Assembly: GCA_023078685.1 (NCBI GenBank)
Contig: JALGAS010000004.1
Location: 5,580,001-5,644,000 of the forward strand
Direction: 5' to 3'
DNA: 64,000 nucleotides
From: Neopestalotiopsis rosae
Taxonomy: Eukaryota; Ascomycota; Sordariomycetes; Amphisphaeriales; Sporocadaceae
A program made the translations under genes and the position numbers. Each line of letters starts with the position of its first letter. Positions within the stretch are counted from its first letter, which is position 1. A model generated the notes under the pieces. That model did not search any database. It was not told where the DNA came from and saw only the letters and a list, made by a program, of their open reading frames with translations. Shown here piece after piece: positions 10,693-21,933 of the stretch.

Positions 10693-11164
10693 TGTTGCAC
10701 GGATGTTATACAGCATCGGATAGTGCATAAAATTAGCATTATAACGATATATAAATCGTTATAATAGCTATAAAGGCTATAAAGATATCGGTTATTAACG
10801 ATATCTTTAACGTTCGGTAAAGCCCTACTAAATAATGGCCATTGCGGTAGTAATACTATAAGGTAGCCCCACCCAAATACCTTCTATAGTATTCTACTAT
10901 TTTCCTTAATTATAAATCAACCGTATTATTAATTAACTTAATTATAAATCAACTTAATTAATAATATATTCCAGAATATTTTTATTAATTAATTTTATAA
11001 ATATAAAAAGGAGTTATTTTATTTATAATTAGTTTATTTTTTTTTTCTCTTTAAGCTTTAATATAATTACGTTTTCCAGCCTATATTAGACGATTTTACG
11101 AATTTTATAATTAAACGCTTCCCTGTGCCTAAGGTATATAATTACCTAATTAAACCTTAAAATA
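10693..11164 (+). repeat. Copia 1 left (5') LTR
   Basis: It starts TGTTGCACGG and ends near CCTTAAAATA (ancestrally ..TTAGAACA, judging from the other copies). It matches 16012-16483 with many C/T and G/A differences. Confidence 0.85.
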
Positions 11165-11176
11165 GGTTATAAGCCC
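11165..11176 (+). other. Copia 1 primer binding site (initiator tRNA-Met half)
   Basis: GGTTATAAGCCC directly follows the LTR. It is complementary to the anticodon arm GGGCUCAUAACC of initiator tRNA-Met except for one base. That base is a G-to-A change in a TpG/CpA context, as RIP would make. Priming from a cleaved half tRNA is known for insect copia. Confidence 0.55.
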
Positions 11177-12299
11177 GGTCCGGTATAATACTATACCTAA
11201 ATACCGGATTTTATAATCGAAAAACTATAAACCACGCCCGAAACGGTTAACTTTACCCGTTATAGTTATATAACGGCTAAAAGGTTAACTTTTAAGTTTC
11301 GGAAACGCGTTATAATAGCCGATTATAGGCAATATACTATATTATATTGCATTATAGGCTATATACCTTAATAAAAGGTATAAATCGAAAACTATAGCCG
11401 CTCTCCCGAACGAGCTATAAATCATTTAATATAAACTTCGGAATTCCGCTATAGTGGCCGATTGCTGCATTAGGAAAATAGCGTTATCCGTTTTACGGAT
11501 TACTTATACGATATTTTATCGTATATTTAAAAGTTTTTATTTTTATTTCGACGAATCCTTTACCGTTTATAACGATTTATATATCGTTATAACGGGAAAA
11601 TTTAGGCAAAATGGATGGCATTATACGTGCTTTATCCGGTTGCTAAATGCCGGAGAAATAGAAATTCTTTAGTTCGGATAACTAAAATACGTAGAAATTT
11701 ATTATATAATTATATATAAAATTGCTAGGTATAAACGGTTTTTTCGAAAAACTTAAAACGTATATCGGTATAACCGAGATATAAAAAGCCTAAGCGTTAT
11801 TTTTAATTCGTTAAAATTTAACGAACGAATTATTAAATTTAATTTTCGATAAATTTAATTTGTATAAGGCTTTATCGACTTTATAATTAGCCTATTAAAG
11901 CACCGGTCCCGTCCTTCGATAGCAGCTATACCTCGAATTCTATATTATAAAATTCGAGAATTATAATTCGTTAAACGAGTTTATTTCTAGTTTTAAAAGC
12001 TATTTATCTAAGCTTTTAAACGTTGGGGCAAAGATCGACGATATCGATTAAAAGACGATTTTTATAGCCGCCCTCTAGTTAGCCTACCCTATATGGGCAG
12101 ATCGTTAAAGAAGTGCCTTACGGTTATTTATACCCCCTGATTTGGAAAGTCTAATAACCGATATATTAGACGAAAACCGACGGGATCCAGATTCGGTAAT
12201 AGGAAATTCTTATTTTACGGGTAATAAGAATAAGTCCCGAAATTCCCGGACTAATTAAAATCGATGGGAATTTAAAAGCGGAAAGAAACGGTGGAATTC

Positions 12300-15200
12300 G
12301 AATAAATCGAATAATTCGAATAATTCGAATAAGTCGAATAAGCCGAATATTTCGACTTCATCCACCCGTTCCTCGAATAAGTCACAAAATCGAGGAAAAC
12401 TACCACGTAATTCCGAAGAAATTACCGAAGAAGAATTATTTTATTTTTTTTCGGATATTCCGAATAATCGGAAATTTAGTACCGTTCCACGAGATTGGTG
12501 GCTATACGATATTAGTTTTTCGAAGTATATTGCGAATAATAAGAAATTATTCGTCGAATTTACCGAAAAAACCGGTTTACTACCGGTTATTACGGGTGGT
12601 GGAAAAGTATTTCCAAAAGGAATAGGAAAAATCGTTTTTTTATTCCAAATTAACCGGGAAATACGTAAAATTACGTTATTAAACGTATTCTATATTCCGG
12701 AATTTCCGCTAAATATTATATCCGGCTAGCTTTATTACTAGAAAGGTGGTATTATAAGCGGGAATAAGCTTTGCGATTTTAAGAATCGTCCGTTTGTTAC
12801 GTTAAATTAAGGAAAACGTGGTTTTTTTTTTTACGTAGCAAATAAATCGGAACCCGATATGGCTTATTTAGCTATAAATTTATTAAAAGTAGTAGAGAAA
12901 GCCCGTATATTCGACGTGATTTACCCGGAACCGGCATCGGTAACGAAATCCGATAATTCGACGGATTTCGAAGAAATCGAATTATTAAATGATAATTCGA
13001 ATTTCCTTATAATTACGGAACGGTGGCATAAAGTCCTTGGCTACCCTAGTTTCGATATTTTAGCTAAAATAGCTAAAATAACCGCTGGTATACCGAAGGG
13101 GGAAATAAAAAAGGAAGATTTTTATTGCGAATTTTGCTTTTCGGGTAAAATTACCCGTAATTAAGCCCGTATTAATCCGAATCGGGCAGAAATACCGTTA
13201 TATCGATTTTGTATCGATACGGTATATATTATTTTATTTAGCTATTTCGGTTATAATTATATAACCGGCTTTACCGATGATAAAACCGGCTTCCGTGACG
13301 TGGAGTTTTTTAAGGAAAAGTCTGAAATATTCGATATCGTTATTAAGAAAATCGAATATTATAAAATATAATTCGGTCGATACCCGAATGTGATTCGTAT
13401 GGATAACGGTAGGGAGTTTTCCCTGGTTAAATTAAACGATTATTTAACCGGAAAAGGGATTATGTTCGAACCTATTATTCCGTATATACCGGAATAAAAC
13501 GGTATTGCCGAAAGGACGAATCGAATAATAATCGAAAAAACCCGTACGGTTTTTATCGATTTATAATTCCCGAAAAATCTTTGGGAATTCGTTGTAAAAG
13601 CCGTTGTTTATTTAGTAAATATTACGGCTACGTCGTCCGGTTAGCTTACCCTTTATTAGGAATTTTACGATTATTTCTGGCCGTAACGGGATAATAAGCC
13701 TGACGTATTTATTATTTATGCCTTTGGAACGCCTGTTTTGGTATATAAATTAAAAGAAAATCGGGTTATTTCCGATAAATTCGGTAATATTACCGAAAAC
13801 GGAAAGATAATCGGCTATAGTGGTAATAAGATTTATTACGTTTATATTGCCGATCGACCGTATAAATTACGAATTATACGGACCTTCTATATTCGATTAT
13901 TACCGGAAGATCGAAAAGAGGGGGAGAATTTATAGGATTCGGATAATCTTCAGAAATTATAGAATTCGGAGAATTTATAGCATTTTAATGATTTTCGAAT
14001 TACCGTTCCGGGGAATCGAACCTCGAACCCTACGGTAGAAGCCGCAAATATTAACCGTTACGCTAAGTCGGATAATTTAATTATCGGTTTATTTAAGAAC
14101 GAAAGTTAAGGGATTAATAGCCTTTATAACCTCCGGTTAAGGGAAGAATGCACGGCTATGGATATCGATCGACCGAATTTACCCGGTATTAGCGAACGGC
14201 CGAACCTACCCGGTATTAGCGAACGACCGAATTTACCCGGGAATACCGAATCCGATATTATTTCGAATATTCCGAGATCGAATATCGAAGTAATCCTTCC
14301 GAAATTTACGGAAGAAGAACGAGATAAATTCGTTAAATACGACGAATTATTCGCTGATATCTCGTATTATTCCACGATCGATAACGGCTATATTGAACCG
14401 AAAACGCTTAAATAAGCGTTAAAAACGCCGGAAAAGGAAAAATGGCTGTAAGCTGCTTACGAAGAATTTCGGTAATTTATACGAAAAGGGATTTTTTAGG
14501 TAGTCGATCGTGATGAAATCCAAAAAGCCGGTAAATACCTATTTACCGTTAAATGGGTTTTTAAAAGAAAAACCGATAAAAACGGTAATATTGAGCGGTA
14601 TAAGGCAAGATTGGTGGTACGTGGATTCGAATAACGATACGGTATCGATTATTTCGAAACCTTCGCTATGGGAACAAAATCTACTACCTGGAGGCTTTTA
14701 TTAGCTCTTTTTGTATATTACGATTGGGAAATCGAATAAATCGATATAATCGGTGCTTTTTTAAACGGGGAATTAAACGAAGAAGTATTTATTACCCCGA
14801 TAACCGGATTATCCGACTTTTTTGCCGAAAATCCGGAATTAAATAATTTCGGATGGAAAGACGATAATACCCAGGCTATATTATTGAAAAAGGCATTATA
14901 CGGCCTTAAATAAAGTTTACGTTAATGGTAAATTATATTGAAAAACGCCTTGAAAAAACTCGGATTTAATTTATTTATTTTAGACGAATTAGCGTATTAT
15001 AATAAAGATTCTAATATTTTTATTATTATTTACGTGGACGATTTCTTGTTTTTTAGTCCTAATTTACGGAAAATTAACTAATTAAAATAGGATATTTCGA
15101 AAGATTTCGAAATAAAAGACTTGGGATTAGTTTCGTATTTTCTCGGTATATAAATTAAAAGAAACCGGGAAAAGAAAGCTATTCGCATTAATTAGTTAAT

Positions 15201-15990
15201 TTACCTTAAACGCCTATTGGAAATTAACGGTTTTTCCGATATAAAACCATTTAGTATACCGCTAAGTCCTGGTTTTCCGAAATCGTTATATATTAATAAA
15301 ATTAACGAAAAACCGGCTTTTTCGGAATTTATCTACCGATATTAGCATTTATTAGGTGGATTAATGTACGCTATGGTATAAACCAGGCCCGATTTGGCTT
15401 ACCCCGTATCGTTTTTAGCCAGATTTATGCAAAACTTATCGAATATTTCGATAAAAGGGGTAATAGGGGTTTTTAATTATATAAAATCCTATTTCCACCT
15501 TGGAATCACCTATAACGGGATTATAAAACCCGGATTAATAGGATATTCCGATGCCGATTTTGCTGGGGATTACGAAACCCGTAAATTTACGTCCGGTTAT
15601 TTATTTACCTTAAATAACGGACCGATAAGCTGGAAATCGAAAAGGCAATCCACGATTTCCTTATTAACCACCGAAGCCGAGTTTAACGGGCTAGAGCAGG
15701 CTACCCGGGAGACTATATAGTTGAAAAATCTCCTTAAAGAAATCGGTATTAATATTAATACCGTATTAATTAAAGGAGATAATACGGGAGCTATTAATTT
15801 GGCTTATAACCCCGAATATTATTAAAGGACGAAATATATTGTTATATGGTATTATTACGTCCGCTAAGAAGTCGAAAATTAAAATATTCGTATCGAATAT
15901 ATATCGACGAATAATATTCTAGCAGACGGCCTTACGAAACCACTTCCTAGGGATAAATTCCAAAAGTTCGTAAAATTGTTAAATTTGACC
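12300..15990 (+). pseudogene. Copia 1 gag-pol remnant
   Basis: Recognisable fragments in order: a low-complexity N/S/K stretch (12300-12370); a protease-like WWLYDISFSKYIANNKKLF (ancestral D-T/S-G now lost); GAG-pre-integrase WHKVLGYPSFDILAK and CEFCFSGK (13024-13150); integrase with MDNGREFS and NGIAERTNR (13195-13560); reverse transcriptase with AVKWVFKRKTDKNG-like text and YVDDFLFF at about 15031; RNase H with GYSDADFAGDYETRKFTSGY at about 15540 and ADGLTKPLP at the end. The fragments are separated by stops, mostly TAA/TAG where Gln or Trp codons are expected. Confidence 0.85.
13995..14080 (-). other. tRNA-like sequence antisense to Copia 1 pol
   Basis: On the minus strand TAGCGTAACGG (14055-14065) fits the Pol III A box and GGTTCGATTCC (14012-14022) fits the B box exactly, 32 bases apart. 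The anticodon arm appears one base short and arms pair poorly, so this is not a functional tRNA as it stands. The same stretch is also read as polyprotein codons on the plus strand. Confidence 0.4.
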
Positions 15991-16011
15991 GATATTGTTT
16001 AATAGGGGGAG

Positions 16012-16483
16012 TATTGCACGGATATTATATAGCATCGGATAGTGCATAAAATTAGCATTATAACGATATATAAATCGTTATAATAGCTATAAAGGCTGTA
16101 AAGATATCGGTTATTAACGATATCTTTAACGTTCGGTAAAGCCCTATTAAGTAGTGGCTATTGCGGTGGCAATATTATAGGGTAGCCCTACCTAAATACC
16201 TTTTATAGTATTCCACCACTTTTTTTAATTATAAATTAACCGTATTATTAATTAACTTGATTATAAATTAATTTAATTAATAATATATTTTAGAATGTTT
16301 TTATTAATTAGTTTTATAGGTATAAAAGGGAGTTATTTTATTTATAATTAGTTTATTTTTTTTCTCTCTTTAAGCTTTAATATAACCACGTTTTCCAGCC
16401 TATATTAGACGATTTTACGAATCCTATAGTTGAACGCTTCCCTGTGCCTAAGGTATATAATTACCCAATCAGACCTTAGAATA
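16012..16483 (+). repeat. Copia 1 right (3') LTR
   Basis: It begins TATTGCACGG (TG end mutated to TA) right after the purine tract and ends ..CAGACCTTAGAATA, followed by target duplicate AAATT. Confidence 0.85.
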
Positions 16484-16488
16484 AAATT

Positions 16489-16932
16489 TTTTTAAATTTT
16501 CCGAAATAATAAACGTTATATAAATATATTAATATTAAACTTATTAAATAAGCTAAATTAATTACGAAGCTTATCCTTTTTTTATAAAATTAATTACGCT
16601 ATTATTAATAAATTTGCTATTTATTTTCCGCTTTCCTTATTATCGAAAAACCCTTTATAAACCTCGCTAATTTATTTAGCTAAAATTTTCGTATTTTTAA
16701 ATAATAAAGGGTTTATTAGGGGCTTAGTTATATTTATAAGCTATAATTTAATTTATTTTTAATTATTAACGATATTTTTTTATAAAGGCTATTTTCCGAG
16801 CTTTTTTATAATATATTAGGAAATTCCTTTTATTTATAATAATATTAATATTTTAATAATTAAAGTTTTTAAATTCTTTTTTATATATTATTTTAAAAAA
16901 ACCGAAAATTAATTAATTAAAAAATTAAAAAA
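16489..16932. mobile_element. DNA transposon remnant, middle piece
   Basis: AT-rich sequence between the facing LTRs of the two Copia elements, not part of either. It is inferred to be interior of the TA-flanked element. No open frame survives. Its last five bases, AAAAA, are the target duplicated by Copia 2. Confidence 0.5.
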
Positions 16933-17404
16933 TGTTCTAAGGTCTGATTGGGTAATCATATACCTTAGGCATAGGGAAGCGTTTAATTATAGGATTCGTA
17001 AAATCGTCTGGTATAGGCTGGAAAACGTGGTTATATTAAAGCTTAAGGAGAGAAAAAAAATAAACTAATTATAAATAAAATAACTCCCTTTTATACCTAT
17101 AAAACTAATTAATAAAAACATTTTAGAATATATTATTAATTAAATTAATTTATAATTAAGTTAATTAATAATACGGTTGATTTATAATTAAGGAAAGTGG
17201 TGGAATATTATAAAAGGTATTTGGGTAGGGCTACCCTATAGTATTGCCACCGCAATAGCTATTATTTAGTAGGGTTTTACCGAACGTTAAAGATATCGTT
17301 AATAACCGATATTTTTATAGCCTTTATAGCTATTATAACGATTTATATATCGTTATAATGCTAATTTTATGCATTATCCGATGCTATATAATATCCGTGC
17401 AATA
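16933..17404 (-). repeat. Copia 2 3' LTR (left end)
   Basis: Reverse complement of the Copia 1 LTR with many transitions. The purine tract (CTCCCC on the plus strand) follows at 17405. Confidence 0.85.
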
Positions 17405-18777
17405 CTCCCCTTATTAAATAATATCGGTTAAGTTTAATAATTTTACGAACTTTTGGAATTTATCCCTAGGAAGTGGTTTCGTAAGGCCGTTTGCTAGAAT
17501 ATTATTCGTCGATATATATTCGATACGAATATTTTAATTTTCGACTTTTTAGCGGACGTAATAATACCGTATAATAATATATTTCGTTTTTTGATAATAT
17601 TCGGGGTTATAAGCCAAATTAATGGCTCCCGTATTATCTCCTTTAATTAATACGGTATTAATATTAATACCGATTTCTTTAAGGAGATTTTTCAATTATA
17701 TAGTCTCCCGGGTAGCCTGCTTTAGCCCGTTAAACTCGGCTTCGGTGGTTAATAAGGAAATCGTGGATTGCCTTTTCGATTTCCAGCTTATCGGTCCGTT
17801 ATTTAAGGTAAATAAATAACCGGACGTAAATTTACGGGTTTCGTAATCTTTAGCAAAATCGGTATCGGAATATCCTATTAATCCGGGTTTTATAATCCCG
17901 TTATAGGTGATTCTAAGGTGGAAATGGGATTTTATATAATTAAAAACCCCTATTACCCCTTTTATCGAAGTATTCGATAGGTTTTGCATAAATTTGGCTA
18001 AAAACGATACGGGGTAAGCTAGATCGGGCCTGGTTTATATTATAGCGTATATTAATCCACCTAATAAATGCTGGTATCGGTGGATAAATTCCGAAAAAGC
18101 CGGTTTTTCGTTAGTTTTATTAATATATAACGATTTCGGAAAATTAGGATTTAGCGGTATATTGGATGGTTTTATATCGGAAAAACCGTTAATTTCTAGT
18201 AGGCGTTTAAGGTAAGTTAATTAATTAATGCGAATAGCTTTTTTTTCCCGGTTTCTTTTAATTTGTATACCGAGAAAATACGAGATTGGTCCCAGGTTTT
18301 TTATTTCGAAGTTTTTCGAAATATCCTGTTTTAATTGGTTGATTTTCCGTAAATTAGGACCAAAAAACAGGAAATCGTCTACGTAAGTAATAATAAAGAT
18401 ATTAGAATTTTTATTATAATACGCTAATTCGTCTGAAATAAATGGATTAAATCCGAGTTTTTTTAAGGCGTTTTTTAGTATAATTTGCTATTAACGTAGA
18501 CTTTATTTAAGGCCGTATAATGCCTTTTTTAATAATATAGCCTGTGTATTATCGTTTTTCTATCCGAAATTATTTAATTCCGGATTTTCGGCAAAGAAGT
18601 CGGATAATCCGGTTATCGGGGTAATAAATATTTCTTCGTTTAATTCCCCGTTTAAAAAAGCACCGATTATATCGATTTATTCGATTTCCTAGTCGTAATA
18701 TGTAGAGAGAGCTAATAAAAGCCTTTAGGTAGTAGATTTTGTTCCTATAGCGAAGGTTTCGAAATAATCGATACCGT
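17405..18777 (-). pseudogene. Copia 2 pol remnant, RT/RNase H part
   Basis: The minus strand at 17696-17989 still reads as an open RNase H segment nearly identical in protein sequence to Copia 1 (GYSDTDFAKDYETRKFTSGY). Reverse transcriptase text lies at 18000-18770 with many stops. The Gypsy insertion interrupts it just after codons for the RT start, with ACCGT at 18773-18777 as target. Confidence 0.85.
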
Positions 18778-19289
18778 TGTTACGAACATGCACCCTTGCA
18801 GAAGGACAAACAACTGTGTTGGCGCTTAAGAAGGTATGCTGCGGGGCAGTGACCACGGCCCTGGCCAAAAGACCCAGCCACCCCCGCCAGCTGTCAACAA
18901 GTGTTGACAGGATCATGGCCTTGGCAATGATCCATTGGCATGGATCACAAGGATCATTGTGATCCATAAGATCCAAGAACAAAGGGGATCATACTTGTTG
19001 GTATGATCCAAGCAAACATCAGTGAGGGAATGAATGGATATATTAGGGAGGGATTTCCTACGGTTACATAGACAGTCATTACCTCAGTGATCAATCTAAG
19101 CATCTATCTTACCCATAGGTGAAGCATTCAATACGCTTTGACGACTACACTTGTGAATCATTTCAGGACCACCATCTTCAGTTACTCATTGCTCAGTTCA
19201 GTATCTTGGCTAGCGTTCCCTGTTAGCATAAACCCCCAACACCTCTTATACTCAGGTTTATTCTAGAAACCCGTAGTATAGTCGTTACA
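18778..19289 (+). repeat. Gypsy 5' LTR
   Basis: It begins TGTTACGAAC and ends AGTATAGTCGTTACA. By eye it is the same as the right LTR throughout. It contains a cluster of GATC-centred motifs at about 18908-19015. Confidence 0.95.
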
Positions 19290-19348
19290 TTTTGATCACT
19301 CTTGTTCAGGTACGTTCCCCCAGAAACTAACTGAGCAATATCGGCAGA

Positions 19349-21844
19349 ATGTCTACCGTCAGCAAGGACAGCGGCAGTAGCAAGAAAGGAAAGGAGACAA
19401 CAAAGGCCACTCAGGAACAGACACCCCAAGAATCCCCCACTCAAGCTATGAGTATTGACTCCGATGGAGACGACGACTTCGAAGTCTCCAAGGAACAGTA
19501 CGAAAGCATTCTTCGGGAAATCAAGCGACTCCAGCGAGAGGAGGATCGCAAGGCCAAACTCATTCAGGAACTCCAGGATTCCAACACCGCTATGCGAGGA
19601 GCAGCCAACATCATCACCACGCCAATCCAGAAGACTGATGGGCTCAAGTTCAACACTCCCGCACCTTATGATGGAACGCCTGGAGGGCTCAAAGGATACC
19701 TTGCCCAAGTCCGCGCCTATCACTCCTTCCACATGGGAAGCTTCCAGAATGACCTTCAGAGGATCGTTCACGCAGCATCCTTCTTGAAAGGACGCGCCCT
19801 CGCGTGGTTCGAACCATACCTCTCTGAAGCAAGCGAACATGGATGGATGTTGAGCCAGTGCAAGGCAGAGACACAGAAGATCTTCGGAACCTATGCCGGA
19901 TTCGAAGAAGCACTCAAATCACTATTCCAAGATCCTGACGAGAAGAGACAAGCCGAACGAGAACTTGAGAACCTCAAGCAGAAAGCATCCGCGTCAGTAT
20001 ACACTGCAGAATTCAAGCGGATCACCGCTCGCATGGACTGCACCGACGACACACGCATCATGCTATACTATCAAGGTCTCAAGGAAGAAGTCAAGGATGA
20101 GATCAGTAGGATCTTGTACCTACCTACCGACTTCACCCAGTACGCGGAACTTGTGGTACGCATTGACAACCAACTATACGCTCGACGGTCTGAAAAGAAA
20201 CAAACCCCGAAATACCAGAGCCGTACCACCGCCAACATGGGAAGACCCCGACAAAACGGATATAACAACCGAAACCGCGACTGGAAGAACAAGACGTCAT
20301 ACGGACAACACAGCGGACCCATGGACCTTGACGCTACCCAGCGAAAGGACAAATCCAAGGTCAAGTGCTACAACTGCGGGAAAATGGGACACTACGCGAG
20401 CGAGTGCAACCAACCAAAGAAACTGGGATTTAAACCAGTGCCAGAGGGCAAGAAGCAGATCTACAGCACCAAGCGAGAAGAAGTACCCCACGACTCTCTC
20501 TCCTGGACGGCGTGCTACGACGACGAATGTCGAACGCATAAATCCAGCAAGCGAGACAGTGGATGGTACCCCAAGCAACCAAGAACCCTAGCCGCCGCGA
20601 CGCGCCTGGGAAGGAATGTCCACATCGGATCAGAAGGACAACTGGTAGACAGCGATAGCGACACTATCGGCAGCGCTTCAGAGAACGAAGGCTACCACCA
20701 AGTCAGAGAAGCAGAACAACAGCTTCGACAGCAACAAACGACCCCATCTGTGGACGACACTAGCAGCGATGAGGAGGATACCTACGAACCCATGGACACC
20801 GACTACAAGGGAAGAAGGGAACTCATCACGAAACTAGAAACCTCCACTAGGGATGAACTCGAACGGGAATTCAGACAAACCCGACGAATCGACACCAATG
20901 CCCAGTTTACTCTCTCTGCCGTGGAGATGTACGGCACGGGGCAACAACTAGCAGAAATCCTCCAGAAAACCACCGACACCCCATGGGAGCAGAGAACCCC
21001 GGGAGCCAAATTTGGAGACGACCCCCGACTCAGCATCAAGCACCCTCAGCACCACCAGATCGCGTGGGTAGGATGCATCGACCCGGGATGCGACGAACAC
21101 CTTGAAAACAAAACATCTCAAGGAGTATTCCCACTACGAATGGGAAAAGACGCCATTTGCTACCCCCATCTAGCTGAGCACGCAGGAAAGGCAGAAGTAA
21201 GCTACTGCGACGCACGAGGATATGTCGTACTTGCTTTGCACCCTAGACCACCGCAGTGCTCGATCAACGAGGAAAAACCATGGTGGACATGCCCACAGGA
21301 TGACTGCATACGCCATATGCAAAACAAAGCAGAAGCATGGAAACGCATCAGAGACCTGAGAATATCAGGAAAGCTCAAGATTGAACCAGTGGAAGAAACT
21401 TTCGATGTCCGGAACGTAATGAATACCACCCGGAAAGAACCTCCACAGCCACTCCGACACACGGTCACCATGATATCCGAAGAAACCAACGAACAAATCA
21501 AGAAGACATTCACATTACCCCAGCAACCAACGAAGGAAGAACCTTCGCAGAAAGAATTCAACGATAAACTAGCCCAGCTTGAGGCACGATATCAAGAGGA
21601 AGGACAAGAGAAGCCACCCTCTTGGGAACTTCGGATAGAAGCATTGAATGAGCTAGCAAGAGAGCTACGCTCACCCAGACAAACCCCTGGAACGCAGGAC
21701 GAAGACACAGGCGACGCACACTACCGCCAGAAGAGAAATGAGACCCGAGAACAAAGGGATCAACGGATACTCACCAGCGCCGAGAAGCGACGCGCCAACA
21801 GACGAATCAACAAGGATTCGGGAAACGACCTGGACCACTTTTAA
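19349..21844 (+). CDS. Gypsy Gag protein with extended Cys-rich C-terminus
   Basis: An 831-residue structural protein of the retrotransposon particle. The N-terminal part is acidic with a coiled-coil-like stretch (residues about 45-80). The retrotransposon gag domain follows (GTPGGLKGYLAQVRAYH, ALAWFEPYL, SVYTAEFKRI) and then a CCHC zinc knuckle, CYNCGKMGHYASEC, near residue 340. Most unusual are three further Cys/His motifs at about residues 385, 572 and 644, each W-x2-C-x4-C-x2-H-x3-K (WTACYDDECRTH, WVGCIDPGCDEH, WWTCPQDDCIRH). The frame ends TTTTAA, with Pol continuing in the -1 frame. There are no internal lesions. Confidence 0.9.
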   Translation: MSTVSKDSGSSKKGKETTKATQEQTPQESPTQAMSIDSDGDDDFEVSKEQYESILREIKRLQREEDRKAKLIQELQDSNTAMRGAANIITTPIQKTDGLKFNTPAPYDGTPGGLKGYLAQVRAYHSFHMGSFQNDLQRIVHAASFLKGRALAWFEPYLSEASEHGWMLSQCKAETQKIFGTYAGFEEALKSLFQDPDEKRQAERELENLKQKASASVYTAEFKRITARMDCTDDTRIMLYYQGLKEEVKDEISRILYLPTDFTQYAELVVRIDNQLYARRSEKKQTPKYQSRTTANMGRPRQNGYNNRNRDWKNKTSYGQHSGPMDLDATQRKDKSKVKCYNCGKMGHYASECNQPKKLGFKPVPEGKKQIYSTKREEVPHDSLSWTACYDDECRTHKSSKRDSGWYPKQPRTLAAATRLGRNVHIGSEGQLVDSDSDTIGSASENEGYHQVREAEQQLRQQQTTPSVDDTSSDEEDTYEPMDTDYKGRRELITKLETSTRDELEREFRQTRRIDTNAQFTLSAVEMYGTGQQLAEILQKTTDTPWEQRTPGAKFGDDPRLSIKHPQHHQIAWVGCIDPGCDEHLENKTSQGVFPLRMGKDAICYPHLAEHAGKAEVSYCDARGYVVLALHPRPPQCSINEEKPWWTCPQDDCIRHMQNKAEAWKRIRDLRISGKLKIEPVEETFDVRNVMNTTRKEPPQPLRHTVTMISEETNEQIKKTFTLPQQPTKEEPSQKEFNDKLAQLEARYQEEGQEKPPSWELRIEALNELARELRSPRQTPGTQDEDTGDAHYRQKRNETREQRDQRILTSAEKRRANRRINKDSGNDLDHF

Positions 21845-21933
21845 AGAGGCAAAAGCGGTCCACCACAGAAAGGTCCATCTGTGCCACCAACGGCACCAAG
21901 CTACACGATCACCTAACGATCCCGATCAGGATC

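Larger units (their letters stand above)
10693..16483 (+). mobile_element. Ty1/Copia LTR retrotransposon 1, RIP-degraded
   Basis: Two 472-bp LTRs (10693-11164 and 16012-16483) bound the element, with target duplication AAATT at 10688-10692 and 16484-16488. A primer binding site follows the left LTR and a purine tract (AGGGGGAG, 16004-16011) precedes the right LTR. Internal order is Copia-type: protease, GAG-pre-integrase, integrase, reverse transcriptase, RNase H. All frames are broken many times, and the sequence is very AT-rich with abundant TAA/TAG, as RIP produces. Confidence 0.9.

Noticed and set aside
13990..14070. Functional tRNA gene
   Set aside because: A and B boxes fit, but the anticodon loop is one base short and stems are broken; kept only as a tRNA-like finding.
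19223..19840. 205-codon minus-strand frame over the start of Gag
   Set aside because: Shadow of the Gag coding sequence; no motif. The 3' antisense ORF was kept because it lies mostly outside Pol and has Cys clusters.
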